Assembly: GCA_963930185.1 (NCBI GenBank)
Contig: CAWVLT010000077.1
Coordinates: 1 to 22,975, forward strand
Direction of reading: 5' to 3'
DNA: 22,975 bases
DNA from: JAGZEG01 sp963930185
GTDB taxonomy: Bacteria > Actinomycetota > Coriobacteriia > Coriobacteriales > UMGS124
Position 1 is the stretch's first letter; every line of letters begins with the position of its first letter. Below the pieces are notes generated by a model. It had not been told where the DNA came from and ran no database searches. It saw nothing but the letters and a program-made list of their open reading frames with translations. The translations under genes were made by a program, and so were the position numbers. Below are positions 7,939 to 14,956 of this stretch, piece by piece.

Positions 7939-8257
7939 GGGTGACCCGTCGTGGCGGCGTGCCGGGGTCGCCGTCGGGGCGTATGCCGCGCCGTCGGGCG
8001 GCCCGATGCAGTGAAAGCGCGCCTGGCTGCCATTTTTTGAAGCATATGCACGAGCTTGGGAGGACCTCGGTTCCTCGCTAACTGATTGCCGCATTAACTT
8101 ACCTGTGGTGATACTAGCTTATCTGTTTGTAGCACCATGCATTTCGACGCTTGGCGGCTTTTTGGATGTGCATAGCCTTCAAAAAATGGCAAGAAACGGC
8201 GTTTGGGGTGTCGCAAAGCCTCCGCTGGTAGGGTCTCGGGCGGGGCCTTTGCCCCCG
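7939..8257. other. Intergenic region between convergent rnhA and larC
   Basis: This 319-nt gap has no plausible gene. About half is the 8028-8191 inverted-repeat element. A GC-rich hairpin (GCGGGG then CCCCCGC, about 8239-8259) abuts the larC stop but has no T-tract. Confidence 0.5.
8028..8191. repeat. 164-bp element with 24-bp terminal inverted repeats (MITE-like)
   Basis: The left arm 8028-8051 begins TGCCATTTTTTGAAG and ends ATGCAC. The right arm 8168-8191 is its inverted copy, matching at 22 of 24 positions. The 116-nt interior is AT-richer than the genome and contains a near direct repeat, AACTTACCTGT (8096-8106) and AGCTTATCTGT (8116-8126). It has no coding potential and I see no clear target-site duplication. 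It could be a non-autonomous mobile element, a dispersed structured repeat, or an extended bidirectional terminator between convergent genes. Confidence 0.65.
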
Positions 8258-9727
8258 CTATTCCCGCACCGACGCGTAGAACGCCTGGACGGCGTCCTGG
8301 TACCCCACCCCCGCCTGCTCGCACGCGCGGCGAACGGCGTCATGCTCGGGGTAGGTGCGCGCCGACCCGTCGGGCAGCGTCACCCGCTTGCCGGCAATCT
8401 CGCCGTAGGCCGTCCGCACCGCGACCTCTTTGCGCGGAAGGCACGTGCGCTCCATGCTCTGGCGGCGGATGCCGATGGTCGTGGTGGTGGCGAAGATCAC
8501 GCCCTCGAGCCTTGTCACGTCGGGCTCATCGCAGATGACCTGCAGCTGGAAGCCGGGACGCCCCTTCTTGGTCACCAGGGGGATGGCGTGGGCCTCCCGG
8601 GCGCCGGCCGCCATGAGGCGTTCGATCACGTAGCCCAGAGCCTCGCCGGTGCAGTCGTCCACGTCTGTCTCGAGCTTCATGACCGTCGAGGCGTCCGGAT
8701 TCGACTCGCCCTGCGCGCGCGTTGTCCCCGCGCCCGCCGCCTGCATGTCAGGCGCGGCGCCGCGGTCCGCCAGAACGTCCTTGTTCTTGGCAGGCTCGAT
8801 GAGCACCGCGCGCAGCACGCCGGTGCAGCCGCGATAGCTGCGCTTTCCGGCGCCCAGTCCCACCGCCTTCACGACGAAGCGCTCGGGAAGGCGGTCGCTA
8901 GTGCGCACGGCGGCGGCGATGGCGGCGCCCGTGGGGGTCACGAGCTCGCCCTCTACTCCCGTCATGCGCAGCGCTATGCCCGCCTCGCCCACGATGTTTG
9001 CCACGGCCGGCACGGGGATGGGCATGATGCCGTGCGCGCAGCGTATGGTGCCGCGCCCCTCGGCGAGCTCGGGTATGACGACCTCGCTCACGCCAAGGTC
9101 ATCGAGGCACACGGCCGCGCTCACCACGTCCACGATGGAGTCCACGGCGCCCACCTCGTGGAAGTGAACCTTGTCGACCGTCGTCCCATGCGCCTTGGCC
9201 TCGCCTTTCGCGATCCACTCGAAGATCCGCGCCACGATCTCGTGGGCGCGCTTGCTCATCTGCGCGGCGTCGACGATGGCCATGACGTCAGCGAGCGTGC
9301 GGTGCTCGTGATGGTGGCCGTGAGCACCCCCGTGGTGGCCATGCTCGTGCTCGTGCGCTTCGCCGTGCTCGTGCGCGCCATCGTGCTCGTGAACGTGCTC
9401 GTGATGATGGTGCCCGCCGTGCTCGTGCTCGCCTGCGCGGCCGTCAACGCCGGGCCCCGCGACGCCGCCTTCGCACGCGAGGTGCCCGAAGAGGTACGCC
9501 ATGTCATGGTCGTGGTTCTCGTGCTCCTTGTCCAGGCGCACGTCGAAGTCGCAGGCATCCAGCCCCGACTTGCTCACGCGGCTCACGTGGGTGGTGAAGC
9601 CGCCCACGGGCAGGCTGGCGAGGACCTCGCCCAGGCGCTGCCCGCTCGCGCCCAGGTCGAGCAGGGCGGCCACGAACATGTCGCCGCTGATTCCCGAGTT
9701 GCACTCCAGATACAGGGTGGACCCCAT
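8258..9727 (-). CDS. larC: Nickel pincer cofactor biosynthesis protein LarC
   Basis: A 489-aa CTP-dependent nickel insertase, the last step in making the nickel-pincer nucleotide used by lactate racemase and related enzymes. Family marks are LYLECNSGISGDMFVAALLD at the N terminus, VHFHEVGAVDSIVDV, LVTPTGAAI and the C-terminal LETDVDDCTGEALGYV. Residues 101-142 form a histidine-rich insert with 21 histidines in 42 residues, probably nickel storage or delivery. LarC is made as two frames joined by frameshifting in Lactobacillus plantarum; here it is one uninterrupted frame. ATG 9727 has GGAGAG about 8 nt upstream. It is last in larE-larB-larC, 44 nt after larB. Confidence 0.95.
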   Translation of the reverse strand: MGSTLYLECNSGISGDMFVAALLDLGASGQRLGEVLASLPVGGFTTHVSRVSKSGLDACDFDVRLDKEHENHDHDMAYLFGHLACEGGVAGPGVDGRAGEHEHGGHHHHEHVHEHDGAHEHGEAHEHEHGHHGGAHGHHHEHRTLADVMAIVDAAQMSKRAHEIVARIFEWIAKGEAKAHGTTVDKVHFHEVGAVDSIVDVVSAAVCLDDLGVSEVVIPELAEGRGTIRCAHGIMPIPVPAVANIVGEAGIALRMTGVEGELVTPTGAAIAAAVRTSDRLPERFVVKAVGLGAGKRSYRGCTGVLRAVLIEPAKNKDVLADRGAAPDMQAAGAGTTRAQGESNPDASTVMKLETDVDDCTGEALGYVIERLMAAGAREAHAIPLVTKKGRPGFQLQVICDEPDVTRLEGVIFATTTTIGIRRQSMERTCLPRKEVAVRTAYGEIAGKRVTLPDGSARTYPEHDAVRRACEQAGVGYQDAVQAFYASVRE

Positions 9728-9771
9728 GATGGCTCTCCGTTTCAGACGTCGATGGACCTATGGGCAGTCGG

Positions 9772-10557
9772 CTAGCCGCTGCGCCGCGAGCCCAAGTGGT
9801 TGATCATGCTCGCCTGGTAGCCGGCCCCGAAGCCGTTGTCGATGTTCACGACCGATACGCCACTCGCGCAGGAGTTAAGCATGGCGAGAAGGGCCGCCAC
9901 CCCGCCGAAGCTCGCCCCATAGCCCACGCTCGTGGGCACGGCTATGACCGGGCAGCTGGCGAGGCCGCCCACCACGCTGGCGAGCGCCCCCTCCATGCCG
10001 GCGATAGCGACGACCACCTGCGCGCGGGCTATGTCGTCGACGTGCGCGAGCAGCCGGTGGATGCCCGCCACGCCCACGTCATAGAGCCTCGTGACGCGGT
10101 TGCCCAGCATCTCGGCGGTCAGCGCCGCCTCCTCGGCGACGGGCAGGTCGCTCGTGCCCGCGCAGGCGATGACGATGGTACCGTCGCCGTCGGGCTCGGG
10201 CACGTCGCCGATCGTCGCGATGCGCGGGGTGGCGTGATAGGTCAGGGCGAGCTCGGGCGCGTCACCCAGCAGCTCGGATACAGCTTGCGCCTTGGCGGGG
10301 TCGAGCCTGGTCACGAGCACGCGGCTCTGGCCGGACTGCACGAGCGCGCGGCAGATGCCGGCGATCTGCTCGGCGGTCTTGCCTTGGCCGTAGACAACCT
10401 CCGAGACGCCCTGGCGGACGCCGCGCTGCGTGTCAAGCTTTGCGTAGTCCCCCAGCTCGACGAACGGCGCGGTCTGCACGTGGGCGACCGCCTCCTCGGG
10501 GGAGACCTCGCCGCGCGCCACCTGGCGCATGAGCGTCGTGAGTTCCTGCCTGTCCAT
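9772..10557 (-). CDS. larB: Nickel pincer cofactor biosynthesis protein LarB (NaAD carboxylase/hydrolase)
   Basis: A 261-aa PurE-like enzyme that carboxylates nicotinic acid adenine dinucleotide at C5 and hydrolyses it to the mononucleotide. Visible features are the N-terminal helical part with LDTQRGVRQGVSEVVYGQGKT... (residues 41-61), CAGTSDLPVAEEA (132-144), LYDVGVAGIHRLL (158-170), IAVPTSVGYGASFGG (205-219) and LNSCASGVSVVNIDNG. C230 in LNSC probably corresponds to the catalytic cysteine of the L. plantarum enzyme. ATG 10557 has AGGGGA about 6 nt upstream. It lies 24 nt after the larE stop, in one operon. Confidence 0.95.
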   Translation of the reverse strand: MDRQELTTLMRQVARGEVSPEEAVAHVQTAPFVELGDYAKLDTQRGVRQGVSEVVYGQGKTAEQIAGICRALVQSGQSRVLVTRLDPAKAQAVSELLGDAPELALTYHATPRIATIGDVPEPDGDGTIVIACAGTSDLPVAEEAALTAEMLGNRVTRLYDVGVAGIHRLLAHVDDIARAQVVVAIAGMEGALASVVGGLASCPVIAVPTSVGYGASFGGVAALLAMLNSCASGVSVVNIDNGFGAGYQASMINHLGSRRSG

Positions 10558-10581
10558 GCACGTCCCCTGTCTGCGTCTGCA

Positions 10582-11289
10582 TTATCGCTTTTCGTTCGTT
10601 TCTGATGTGGCGTCGTAGCCTGCCGCTTCTCGGGTGGCGCCGTCGTCCGGCACGTCGTCGTCCGCCCCTGCGCCTGCGTCGCGCGCCGCTTGTGACTGCG
10701 CGGCGCGTGCCAGCGCCTCGGCGGTGATGGGCTCCCCTGCGGGCACGTGCACGGCGAAGCAGGCGAAGCTGGGCTTGTCCGCGGTGAACAGCCCCAGCTC
10801 GCGAGACGCCGCGCGCACGTCGTCCTTGGTCATGCCCGCCAGGCGCAGGGGCGAGACCACGCCCAGCTCGCGCATCGCCCGAAAGCCGGGGCGGTGCGAG
10901 GGGTTATCGCTTGCGTTGGTGGCGTCGAGCAGCACGGTGCGCCCGTCTTCTCGCATGCGCTCCAGGATCGTCCCGAATATCAGGCGCTTGCACAGGTAGC
11001 AGCGGTCGGGCGGGTTGGCGCAGATGTCGGCGTGGCGCAGGACGTCAACCTCGATGAGCTCGTGGTCGGCCCCCAGCTCGCGGGCCAGCCGAAGGGCGTC
11101 GGCGGTGTCGCGCGGTAGTTGGAAGGCGGTGGACACGGTGTACGCCTTCACGTCGAGCCCCTGCCTCGTAAGCGCGGCGAGCAGGTAGGCCGAGTCGACC
11201 CCACCGGAGAAGGCAAGGCCGTAGCGAGCGTCTCTGTCCAGACCGGCGTACGGGTTGAACCGCGCGATGCTCCCCAGCTCATCCTCCAA
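10582..11289 (-). CDS. larE: Nickel pincer cofactor sulfur-insertion protein LarE, C-terminally short
   Basis: An ATP-dependent PP-loop sulfur transferase that converts the two carboxylates of the pincer nucleotide to thiocarboxylates. Numbered from TTG 11289 (235 aa): PP-loop FSGGVDSAYLL (27-37), NPPDRCYLCKRLIF with C97 and C100, LLDATNASD, and KPSFACFAVHVPAGEPIT with C177 at the sacrificial-cysteine position. The C97/C100/C177 trio fits LarE variants that bind an Fe-S cluster. The TTG start is favoured because AAGGAGG lies 5 nt upstream; ATG 11391 has no ribosome site and adds 34 unconserved residues. The usual C-terminal part of about 60-80 residues after PIT is absent, replaced by an Ala/Asp-rich tail. 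First gene of the lar operon. Confidence 0.9.
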   Translation of the reverse strand: MEDELGSIARFNPYAGLDRDARYGLAFSGGVDSAYLLAALTRQGLDVKAYTVSTAFQLPRDTADALRLARELGADHELIEVDVLRHADICANPPDRCYLCKRLIFGTILERMREDGRTVLLDATNASDNPSHRPGFRAMRELGVVSPLRLAGMTKDDVRAASRELGLFTADKPSFACFAVHVPAGEPITAEALARAAQSQAARDAGAGADDDVPDDGATREAAGYDATSETNEKR

Positions 11290-11565
11290 GGTTTCCTCCT
11301 TCTCGCCGTTTCCATCGCAGCCGATCTCACCATTCTGATGCGTTGGAGCGTACTCAAGGCAAGCGCGGTGCAGATATAGCGACAAACCCACAACTTCGGC
11401 GTCATCGCCTGCCGCGCAAGCTGTCGCGCGGGCTGTCGTTCAGGCGTCGCGCGAGCGCCGGTCTCCTGCTGCCACGAAAAGCTGGCCTGCGCTTTTTGCG
11501 TCTCGCTGGGCCTTTTGCGCGCCATCGCGACGCATGCTAGTCATGACCGGCGCGTGTAGACGAGG

Positions 11566-11593
11566 AGAAGTTTTGCAAGAAGCCAAAACTTCT
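11566..11593. promoter_or_regulatory. Perfect 10-bp dyad upstream of the tRNA promoter
   Basis: AGAAGTTTTG (11566-11575) and CAAAACTTCT (11584-11593) are exact inverted copies around 8 nt. The dyad ends 3 nt before the -35 of the tRNA-Thr promoter. There is no T-run outside the stem. It may be an operator, an upstream element or a transcript boundary. Confidence 0.45.
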
Positions 11594-11595
11594 GC

Positions 11596-11624
11596 TTGCA
11601 TTTCGCGATGACTTCCCATATTAT
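11596..11624 (+). promoter_or_regulatory. Strong sigma-70-type promoter of tRNA-Thr
   Basis: TTGCAT (-35, 11596-11601) and TATTAT (-10, 11619-11624) with an ideal 17-nt spacer. It is the closest to consensus in the window and lies 35 nt upstream of the mature tRNA 5' end. Confidence 0.75.
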
Positions 11625-11658
11625 CATCCGGCACTGCATCCACGCAGTTGGTGCAGGC

Positions 11659-11734
11659 GCCAGTTTAGCTCAGTTGGTAGAGCACCGCTCTCGTAAAGCG
11701 GGGGTCATCAGTTCGAGTCTGATAACTGGCTCCA
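11659..11734 (+). tRNA. tRNA-Thr (anticodon CGT)
   Basis: A full cloverleaf is present. The acceptor stem is GCCAGTT (11659-11665) paired with AACTGGC (11724-11730). The D-arm is GCTCAGTTGGTAGAGC. The anticodon stem-loop is CCGCT-CTCGTAA-AGCGG, giving anticodon CGT for threonine ACG codons. The T-loop is GTTCGAGTC, the discriminator base is T, and CCA is encoded (11732-11734). It has its own promoter and terminator, so it is a single-gene transcript. Confidence 0.97.
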
Positions 11735-11745
11735 TCAAGACTCTT

Positions 11746-11777
11746 AAAGCCGCCAGCCATCGTGACTGGCGGCTTTT
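11746..11777 (+). terminator. Intrinsic terminator of tRNA-Thr
   Basis: AAAGCCGCCAG (11746-11756) pairs perfectly with CTGGCGGCTTT (11766-11776) over 11 bp around a 9-nt loop, followed by TTTTATTATT. It lies 12 nt after the encoded CCA. Confidence 0.9.
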
Positions 11778-12047
11778 ATTATTCTCTGCTAAAACAAGAT
11801 GCGCGACTCCGACGTAGTCCCTCGTCAGATGCGCTCCTACAGTCAACAGCCCCGTGTGATTGGCTATAACTATAACGTCGAGCGCGCATGAGCATCACGT
11901 CATGGCGCTCGTAGCCGCTTTCGCGGTCTATGCAGGCAAGCGGGGCGGCAGCGTATTCGCTGCGTTGCCACCGTGCCGCTACCGTTGACGTCGCTGTGTT
12001 GGCGCCCTAGGTGGGATTGCCATGCGACGGGTTAGCGTGATCGTTTG
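11778..12047. other. Intergenic region with two hairpins downstream of the MFS-CBS gene
   Basis: No gene is seen. A long hairpin at 11880-11910 pairs GAGCGC-(G)-CATGA with TCATG-GCGCTC around 8 nt. A second at 11948-11963 pairs GCAGCG with CGCTGC around TATT. Neither has a T-tract on either strand. They may mark the 3' region of the minus-strand pump transcript. A TATAAC doublet lies just left of the first hairpin. Confidence 0.4.
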
Positions 12048-14024
12048 CTATCCCCTTGACTCCCGATCCCCTCTCATCTGCCCCATCATGTAGTGCATGA
12101 CGTTTCGGCGGCTCAGCGCTCCCACGAGCACGCCGTCGCTGGTGACGGGCATCTTCTTGATGTCGCGTTCGGCAAGCACGGCGCACGCCTTGTCCAGCGG
12201 CAGGTCGGCCTCGACCGTGATGACGCGGGTGCTGGCAAGGGCCATGACGTTGAGACTCGCCAGGGTTGCCAGCCGGTCGCGTACGTCGTCGTTGTCCCTG
12301 AACAGCGCATAGATGTTGGCCGAGGGGCTTGCGTATCTCTTGTCATTTCGGCCCAGGTAGCGGGCCACGTCGCCGTCGGTCACGTAGCCCACCAGGGCGC
12401 CGCGCTCGTCGACCACCGCCACGCCCGAGGTGTCCGTGGCCTCCATCGCGTCCATGACGTCGAACATGGTGGCGCTCGCGGGCACGCTGGGTGCCGCGGG
12501 GTTCATCGCGTCGCGCACGCAGACGACCGCGCCGCCCGAGGTGCCCGCCACACCAGCCGCGCCTGCCGCACCGGTTGCGCAGCCCGCCGACTGGTCGCCG
12601 CCTCGCGCGCCCATAGGCTGCGGGGTCGCCGCGGCGCCCTTGCGGTCGCGCACGAAGACGCAGATCAGCACTACCGCCAAGCAGGTGAGCAACGCCGTGG
12701 TGCTGAACGAGGCGTGGTAGCCGGCGAAGGTCTGCTCCACCCCGGACAGTCCCGTGGCGGCGCCCGAGACCGTGTTGGCGATGGACACGAGCAGCGCCGT
12801 GCCGAACGATCCCGCCACCTGGTTGATGGTGTTCGAGGTGCTCTGGGCGTGGCGGATGGCGTCGTTGGGCAGTGAGTTCACGCCCCAGGTGTTGAGCGGC
12901 GTCATGGTGAACTGGATGCCCACCGCCATGACGGCGTACGTGACGGAGACAACCGCCAGCGGCGAGTCCACGCGCAGCAGCACGAAGCCCACGGCTGCCA
13001 CGAAGATCACCGCGGCACCCACGAGCACGGGCCTGCGCACGCCGTGACGGTCGAAGAGCCGCCCGGCGAAGAAGCCCACCACCGCGCCGATGACGGCGCC
13101 GGGCAGAAGGGTCAGGCCGCTCATCGTGGCCGACTCGCCCAGCACGCCCTGGATGTAGAGCGGCATCACGGTCTCCATGCCGATGAGCGCCGCCTGGAAC
13201 AGCGCGATGATGACCACGGCGGTGCGATAGCGCGCCGTGGCGAGGATGCCCACGCGCAGCATGGGCTCGTCGAGCCGCAGCTGCCGGCGTGCGTAGAGGG
13301 CGACCAGAATGACGCCCATGACCACGAGCACCACCGTGACCACGTGGTTTGCCGACGAGCTGAACGTCGACAGGCCGTAGAGCAGGCATACCAGGCCCAC
13401 CGACGACAGCGCCACTGACGGCGCGTCAAAGCGCGTGCGCTCGAACTGACCGAAGTCCTCCAGAGCGCGCGACGCCACCGCGATGATGACGAGCGCGATA
13501 ATCGTGACGATCCCGAAGATCGACCGCCAGCCCAGGTGGTCCACCAGCATGCCCGACAGGGTGGGGCCGATGGTGGGGGCGAAGCCGATGATGAGGCCGA
13601 TCACGCCCATGGCGCTGCCGCGCCGCTCGCGCGGGAACACGAGCAGGATCACGCTCGACACCATGGGCAGCACGGCTCCCGTGGCGGCCGCCTGCATCAC
13701 GCGCCCCGCCATGAGCACCGGGAAGCTCGGTGCCACAAGGGCAATCAAGCTGCCGGCGCCGAAGAGCGACAGACCTCCCAGGTAGAGTCTACGCGTGGGG
13801 AAGCGCCCCATCAGGTAGGCTGACAGCGGGATGACGACCGCCTCGACAAGCGCGTAGCCCGAGGTGAGCCACTGCGCCGTGGTGGATGCCACCCCCAGGT
13901 GCGACATGATCGACGGCAGCGCCGGCGTGAGCAGCGTGGCGTTCAGCACGGCCAGAAACGTGCCGGCAAGTAGCACGCAGACCATGACGAGCTGTTTTCT
14001 GGTGATTCCAAGGCCCATGAGCAT
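12048..14024 (-). CDS. DHA2-family MFS efflux pump fused to a C-terminal CBS-domain pair
   Basis: A 658-aa protein. Residues 1 to about 470 are a drug:H+ antiporter of the DHA2 (LmrB/EmrB) type: LNATLLTPALPSI near the first helix, motif C GFAPTIGPTLSG, and MTPLNTWGVNSLP near QVAGSFGTALL. An Ala/Gly linker follows. Then come CBS1 (about 501-560, VRDAMNPAAPSV to YVTDGDVARYLG) and CBS2 (about 591-650, VITVEADLPLDKACAVLAER to GALSRRNVMHYMM). CBS pairs bind adenine nucleotides and gate transporters or channels in other families, so nucleotide gating of the pump is inferred. The start at 14024 has GAGGAG 3 nt upstream; ATG 14018 gives better spacing. It is divergent from marR, with operator-like dyads between. 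Confidence 0.92.
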   Translation of the reverse strand: MLMGLGITRKQLVMVCVLLAGTFLAVLNATLLTPALPSIMSHLGVASTTAQWLTSGYALVEAVVIPLSAYLMGRFPTRRLYLGGLSLFGAGSLIALVAPSFPVLMAGRVMQAAATGAVLPMVSSVILLVFPRERRGSAMGVIGLIIGFAPTIGPTLSGMLVDHLGWRSIFGIVTIIALVIIAVASRALEDFGQFERTRFDAPSVALSSVGLVCLLYGLSTFSSSANHVVTVVLVVMGVILVALYARRQLRLDEPMLRVGILATARYRTAVVIIALFQAALIGMETVMPLYIQGVLGESATMSGLTLLPGAVIGAVVGFFAGRLFDRHGVRRPVLVGAAVIFVAAVGFVLLRVDSPLAVVSVTYAVMAVGIQFTMTPLNTWGVNSLPNDAIRHAQSTSNTINQVAGSFGTALLVSIANTVSGAATGLSGVEQTFAGYHASFSTTALLTCLAVVLICVFVRDRKGAAATPQPMGARGGDQSAGCATGAAGAAGVAGTSGGAVVCVRDAMNPAAPSVPASATMFDVMDAMEATDTSGVAVVDERGALVGYVTDGDVARYLGRNDKRYASPSANIYALFRDNDDVRDRLATLASLNVMALASTRVITVEADLPLDKACAVLAERDIKKMPVTSDGVLVGALSRRNVMHYMMGQMRGDRESRG

Positions 14025-14085
14025 GTTCTCCTCTCACTTTTCTCTCGCGAAAGCTTTTAAGATAGGCGTATGCTGGGCTAGTTGC

Positions 14086-14099
14086 TTGATATTAATCAA
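14086..14099. promoter_or_regulatory. Operator-like dyad 1, TTGAT-ATTA-ATCAA
   Basis: A perfect TTGAT-N4-ATCAA dyad in the marR/pump divergent region, repeated 39 nt away at 14125-14138. It is the size and form of a MarR-family operator. A possible plus-strand promoter (TTGCTT 14082-14087, TATATC 14103-14108, 15-nt spacer) overlaps it. Confidence 0.6.
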
Positions 14100-14124
14100 T
14101 GGTATATCCATCGCAGTCACTCGG

Positions 14125-14138
14125 TTGATCTTCATCAA
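14125..14138. promoter_or_regulatory. Operator-like dyad 2, TTGAT-CTTC-ATCAA
   Basis: The second copy of the TTGAT-N4-ATCAA dyad, with identical arms and a different 4-nt centre, which argues for selection on the arms. A related dyad, CAATT-TCAAC-AATTG, lies immediately beside it at 14140-14154. Confidence 0.6.
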
Positions 14139-14302
14139 ACAATTTCAACAATTGCAGGCTTGGCGGCGAAATTGCCGTCGCGGGGCTTGAAGCCGCCGGC
14201 GGTGACGGGCATTATGGTGCAGTGACGTCCGGATGTAGTGGCGTCCGGAGGCGCCCGGGCAGGGCGCGGCCGGGGAGACTGGCGAAATGGGGGAGCCAAG
14301 AC

Positions 14303-14779
14303 ATGTGCGACGCTTTGGACGGGCGGCATCCCGACGTGCCGCAGCCTGACATGCGGGCGGAGACGGCGGTGCTTGAGGCTGTCATCGCATTCGACAACCT
14401 CGCACGCTCGCCCATCATGGAGGAGCGCAGCAGCCTGACGAAGAGCCAGGCAGACGCCCTGCTGGGCCTTGCCGTCATCGGCAAGATGAACATGACGCAG
14501 ATCAGCAAGCATCTGGCCGTCTCGCGCGAGCAGGCAACGCGCGCCGTGGCGCCGCTCGTCGAGCGTGGCCTGGTGCGCAAGGAGCGCGACCCGAACAACC
14601 GTCGCGTGGTGGAGGTCTCGCTCACCGAGGCGGGACGTCGCGAGCTCGACCGCGGGCGCGACCTCATCCTGCAGAACCTGAGTGAGAAGCTCTCTGCGCT
14701 CGGCGACGGGGACAGAGACAGGCTCGAGCGCGCATCGCGCGAGGTGGTCGACGTGCTGCGAAGGCGTGACCTGAGGTAG
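14303..14779 (+). CDS. MarR-family transcriptional regulator
   Basis: A 158-aa winged-helix repressor. The helix-turn-helix is MTQISKHLAVSREQATRAVA and the wing is VRKERDPNNRRVVEVSLTEAGRREL, the classic MarR pattern. N- and C-terminal helices (ETAVLEAVIAFDNL; ILQNLSEKLSALGDGDRDRL) would form the dimer. The start ATG 14303 follows GGGGGAG by 8 nt; the frame opens further upstream, but residues there look non-coding. It is divergent from the pump-CBS gene, with paired dyads in the shared gap, so local control of the pump and itself is the likely job. The inducer is unknown. Confidence 0.93.
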   Translation: MCDALDGRHPDVPQPDMRAETAVLEAVIAFDNLARSPIMEERSSLTKSQADALLGLAVIGKMNMTQISKHLAVSREQATRAVAPLVERGLVRKERDPNNRRVVEVSLTEAGRRELDRGRDLILQNLSEKLSALGDGDRDRLERASREVVDVLRRRDLR

Positions 14780-14807
14780 CGAGGCGCACCGGTGGCCGAG
14801 TTCGTCG

Positions 14808-14836
14808 TTGCAAAGGTCCCCGCTTCGTGGTAGCTG
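14808..14836 (+). promoter_or_regulatory. Weak promoter candidate for the PepT-like gene
   Basis: TTGCAA (14808-14813) and TAGCTG (14831-14836) with a 17-nt spacer. The -35 is good and the -10 poor. It lies 120 nt upstream of the chosen start. Confidence 0.25.
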
Positions 14837-14956
14837 TAATTCGACCTGACGGCGCTGTCTGACGATGAGGCCTCTGGCCTGCCGCTGTGCCTTTCTGGTC
14901 TGATGACGCACTTTAGTGACACGCTTTTGACTACCTTGACGAGGGGGCAGCTGCAC

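Larger units (their letters stand above)
11290..11658. other. Intergenic region between the lar operon and tRNA-Thr
   Basis: This 369-nt gap has no credible gene. Contents recognised are the 11566-11593 dyad and the tRNA promoter at 11596-11624. The lar promoter must lie here on the minus strand, but I could not pick a convincing -35/-10 pair. Confidence 0.5.

Noticed and set aside
8258..9727. Programmed frameshift in larC
   Set aside because: Unlike L. plantarum, the N- and C-terminal halves are in one continuous frame here.
8105..9775. 556-codon plus-strand frame opposite larC
   Set aside because: It is antisense to larC. Its Val/Leu/Ala-rich runs come from the complement of the histidine codons, which could be mistaken for membrane helices.
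11659..11734. tRNA-Thr as an integration site for a mobile element
   Set aside because: No integrase gene and no duplicated tRNA 3' end are visible in the window; the terminator follows directly.
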